Shown: one piece after another, positions 61,801 to 64,000 of the stretch | Layout: every line of letters begins with the position of its first letter | Numbering within the stretch: the first letter of the stretch is position 1 | NCBI GenBank assembly: GCA_028622995.1 | Contig: JAJQJQ010000016.1 | Span: forward strand, 1,674,001 to 1,738,000 | Length of the DNA stretch: 64,000 bases | Source of the DNA: Panagrolaimus kolymaensis | Lineage: Eukaryota > Nematoda > Chromadorea > Rhabditida > Panagrolaimidae | Direction of reading: 5' to 3' | Translations under genes and position numbers: made by a program | Notes under the pieces: generated by a model | What the model saw: only the letters and a program-made list of their open reading frames with translations | Told to the model about the DNA's origin: nothing | Database searches by the model: none

Positions 61801-64000
61801 ATGGTTTCTACCGGTAATATTGTACCTGAAAATACTTTCACTCTCAAATCATCGGACAATGCTAAAATTGTTAGAAAACGTATTGATGACTTCCTTGTCA
61901 ATACAATTCCAACAATGCCTATTCAAATCAAAGAATGGGTTCGAGGTATACATTTTTATTATTATTTTTTATTGCTTTTAGTTACTAACTCACTCATATG
62001 AGCGTAATTACTATAACTCATTATTTGTAGATTTGTTAGTTGAAAATGATGATGAGATATATTCGGTTGAAGAGCTTTCGGAAGCGGTTGGAGATCATAT
62101 TTGTAAGCCATTTTGAAAAAATTTATATTTTGTTTTAAAATTATTTTGAATTTAGATGGATCAGCTCGAGATATTTCTCATGAAGCTGTCCTTCGAATTT
62201 GTGAAAAGCTTTTTGAACTTCTTCATCAAGGGTTTGTTTCTGATTTACAGGAACCTTTCCACCTTCATTTTTTTTTAGCAAAATCCTTGAAAATCGTCGT
62301 GAAGATGCAGCTCGAAAGCTTGATTCAACCGTAGATATGTCGGTTCAAATTGATCCATACAAAAATATTAATTCAATTTGGAAAGTTTCGGCAAAAGATT
62401 TACCTTCCCTTGTTGTGGATAAAAAGAAGCTTGCTAAAGCTGAAGGAAGAAATAAAGATAAAGCTGAAAAGCGTACAGAACAAACAGCAGCAGCTCCTCG
62501 AAGAGTTAAACCCCAAATTATTGCAACTGCAAGTCAAACTATTAGCAAACGTACCGACACCGAAGGAGGCAATAGTTTGGATATTCAATTAGAAAATGTT
62601 GATATTTCCTTTGGAAACAAGTAAGAACTTCTTTAAGCAGTCACTATCAATAATAATAATTTTAGGCAACTTATTTCTGGCGCTGATTGCATTATATCTT
62701 TCGGTCGACGTTATGGGCTCGTAGGAAGAAACGGGCTTGGAAAAACAACGTTATTAAAAATGATTTCATGGTTTGTGTTGGAAATTTTAGCTTCTTTTCA
62801 TTTCATTTTATAATTTAGCGGCCAACTTAAAATTCCCTCAAACATTCGAATGCTTTCGGTTGAACAAGAAGTTGATGGTGATGATACTTTGGTTCTTGAT
62901 AGCGTTCTTGCATGTGATGTAAAAAGAGAAGGCTTGCTTCGAGAAGAAGCTGAATTACGAGCACAAATTGACACTCCATCAACAACCGATGATGAGCGAA
63001 GTGAATTATCTCATCGTTTACAAGAAGTTTATGGTGAAATGTCAGCTCATCAAGTTGAAAAAGCCCCTGCTTTAGCTGGCATCATTCTTTTTGGTTTGGG
63101 TTTTAAACCTGAAGAACAACGAAAACCAACAAAGTTTGTTTTAAAAATGTTTTGTTTGACCAATTAATTTAAATTTTTTAAAGAGAATTTTCTGGTGGAT
63201 GGCGTATGCGTGTTGCTCTTGCAAGAGCATTATTTACCCAACCTGATTTGTTACTTCTTGATGAACCTACAAACATGTTAGGTGAGGACTTTCATTTATA
63301 AAATATTTGCAAAAATTACAGAGAATTTTAGACATGAGAGCCGTATATTGGTTGGAAAATCATTTACAAGAATGGCAAGGTACCATTGTTACGGTATCTC
63401 ACGACCGTAAATTCCTTAATACAATTTGCACGGATATTATTCACCTACATTCACGTCGATTAGATCAATATAAAGGAAATTATGAAAGTTATGAAAAGCA
63501 AATGCGTGAAAAACTCACTTTGCAACAACGGGAATATGAAGCTCAACAGCAATTGCGTCAACATGTTCAAGAATTCATTGATAAATTCCGTTATAATGCT
63601 AAACGGGCTTCAATGGTTCAAAGTCGAATTAAAATGCTTGAAAAAATGCCTCTTTTACGACCAGTTGAATTTGAGCTTGATGTAGTCCTTCGCTTTCCTT
63701 CTTGTGAAAAGGTTTGTCAGCGATGTTTATTATTTTTTTCTTCTTTAAAATTATTTTTAATTTAAGCTTTCCAACCCTGTTATGCAACTTGATGAAGTTT
63801 CATTCCGTTATACAAAAGATTCAGATTACATCTTTCGAAATATTTGCGTTGGTACTGATTCAGATTCCCGAATCTGCATCGTCGGTGAAAATGGCTCAGG
63901 TAATTAAAAAATTTTTTTTTCACTTAATTTTATTCAAGATAGTAGAATATAAAGAATTAAGGTAAAATGATATAACTTTAGGTAAAACAACCCTATTGAA
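61801..64000 (+). CDS. abcf-3: ABCF3/GCN20-type ABC ATPase, 3' end cut by window
   Basis: This is a soluble twin-ABC protein of the GCN20 group, which acts on ribosomes in translation control. ATG 61801 gives [13 protein letters not shown], a helical N-terminal domain ([25 protein letters not shown]) and a Lys-rich linker. First [22 protein letters not shown], Walker [10 protein letters not shown], signature [16 protein letters not shown], Walker [13 protein letters not shown] and the switch VSHDRKFLN. The interdomain linker ([26 protein letters not shown]) is typical. The second ABC starts [11 protein letters not shown] and reaches Walker A GENGSGKTTLL, split by an intron at about 63899-63981. 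The window ends there, so the rest of the second cassette is missing. About nine exons are visible, with no frame break. Confidence 0.94.

Overview
This is nuclear DNA from an AT-rich nematode. Genes are split by many short introns, mostly 45-60 bp, with GTAAG-type donors and TTTTAG or TTTCAG acceptors. The gene set includes a patched-related protein, a PAR-motif Cys-loop receptor, G-beta-5, and a tight cdc-6/nip7 pair with operon-like spacing. Protein similarities were recognised by eye and no search was run. Nematode is likely; a clade IV worm is only a guess.

Layout. 1-1.4 kb (+): 3' part of an unrecognised single-pass membrane protein. 2.0-5.5 kb (-): Golgi Ca/Mn ATPase of the PMR1/SPCA type. 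7.4-8.0 kb (-): small unrecognised MG-starting protein. 8.5-10.2 kb (-): CTDSPL2-like phosphatase. 11.1-13.2 kb (+): CDC6 and NIP7, a candidate operon. 13.3-14.7 kb (-): SLC25A19-type mitochondrial carrier. 14.9-17.4 kb (+): Integrator subunit 9. 19.7-20.7 kb (+): Shisa-like protein. 21.4-23.4 kb: two MARVEL genes placed tail to tail. 26.1-27.6 kb (+): G-beta-5. 29.1-30.4 kb (+): F-box-like protein. 30.7-32.6 kb (+): Cys-loop channel. 33.2-35.4 kb (+): SLC17 transporter. 35.7-37.0 kb (+): unrecognised membrane protein. 37.8-39.9 kb (+): cytochrome P450. 40.4-41.5 kb (-): AATF/Bfr2. 46.4-50.4 kb (+): patched-related protein. 51.3-56.4 kb (-): p66/GATAD2 NuRD subunit. 61.8-64.0 kb (+): ABCF3, cut by the window end.

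Most genes are housekeeping (replication licensing, ribosome biogenesis, snRNA processing, translation control, chromatin) or membrane and signalling genes. They do not form one pathway. Gene-poor stretches lie at 5.5-7.4, 17.4-19.7, 23.4-26.1, 41.5-46.4 and 56.5-61.8 kb.

The most unusual content is five non-coding inverted-repeat elements. They are a near-perfect 1.06-kb hairpin, a 203-bp hAT-type element with an 8-bp target duplication, two small foldbacks flanked by TTAA (one inside an intron), and a foldback built of nested AGTTCATGAACT palindromes. Two introns appear to be GC-AG, and one channel-gene intron lacks a canonical AG acceptor. I did not find a clearly new multi-gene system.
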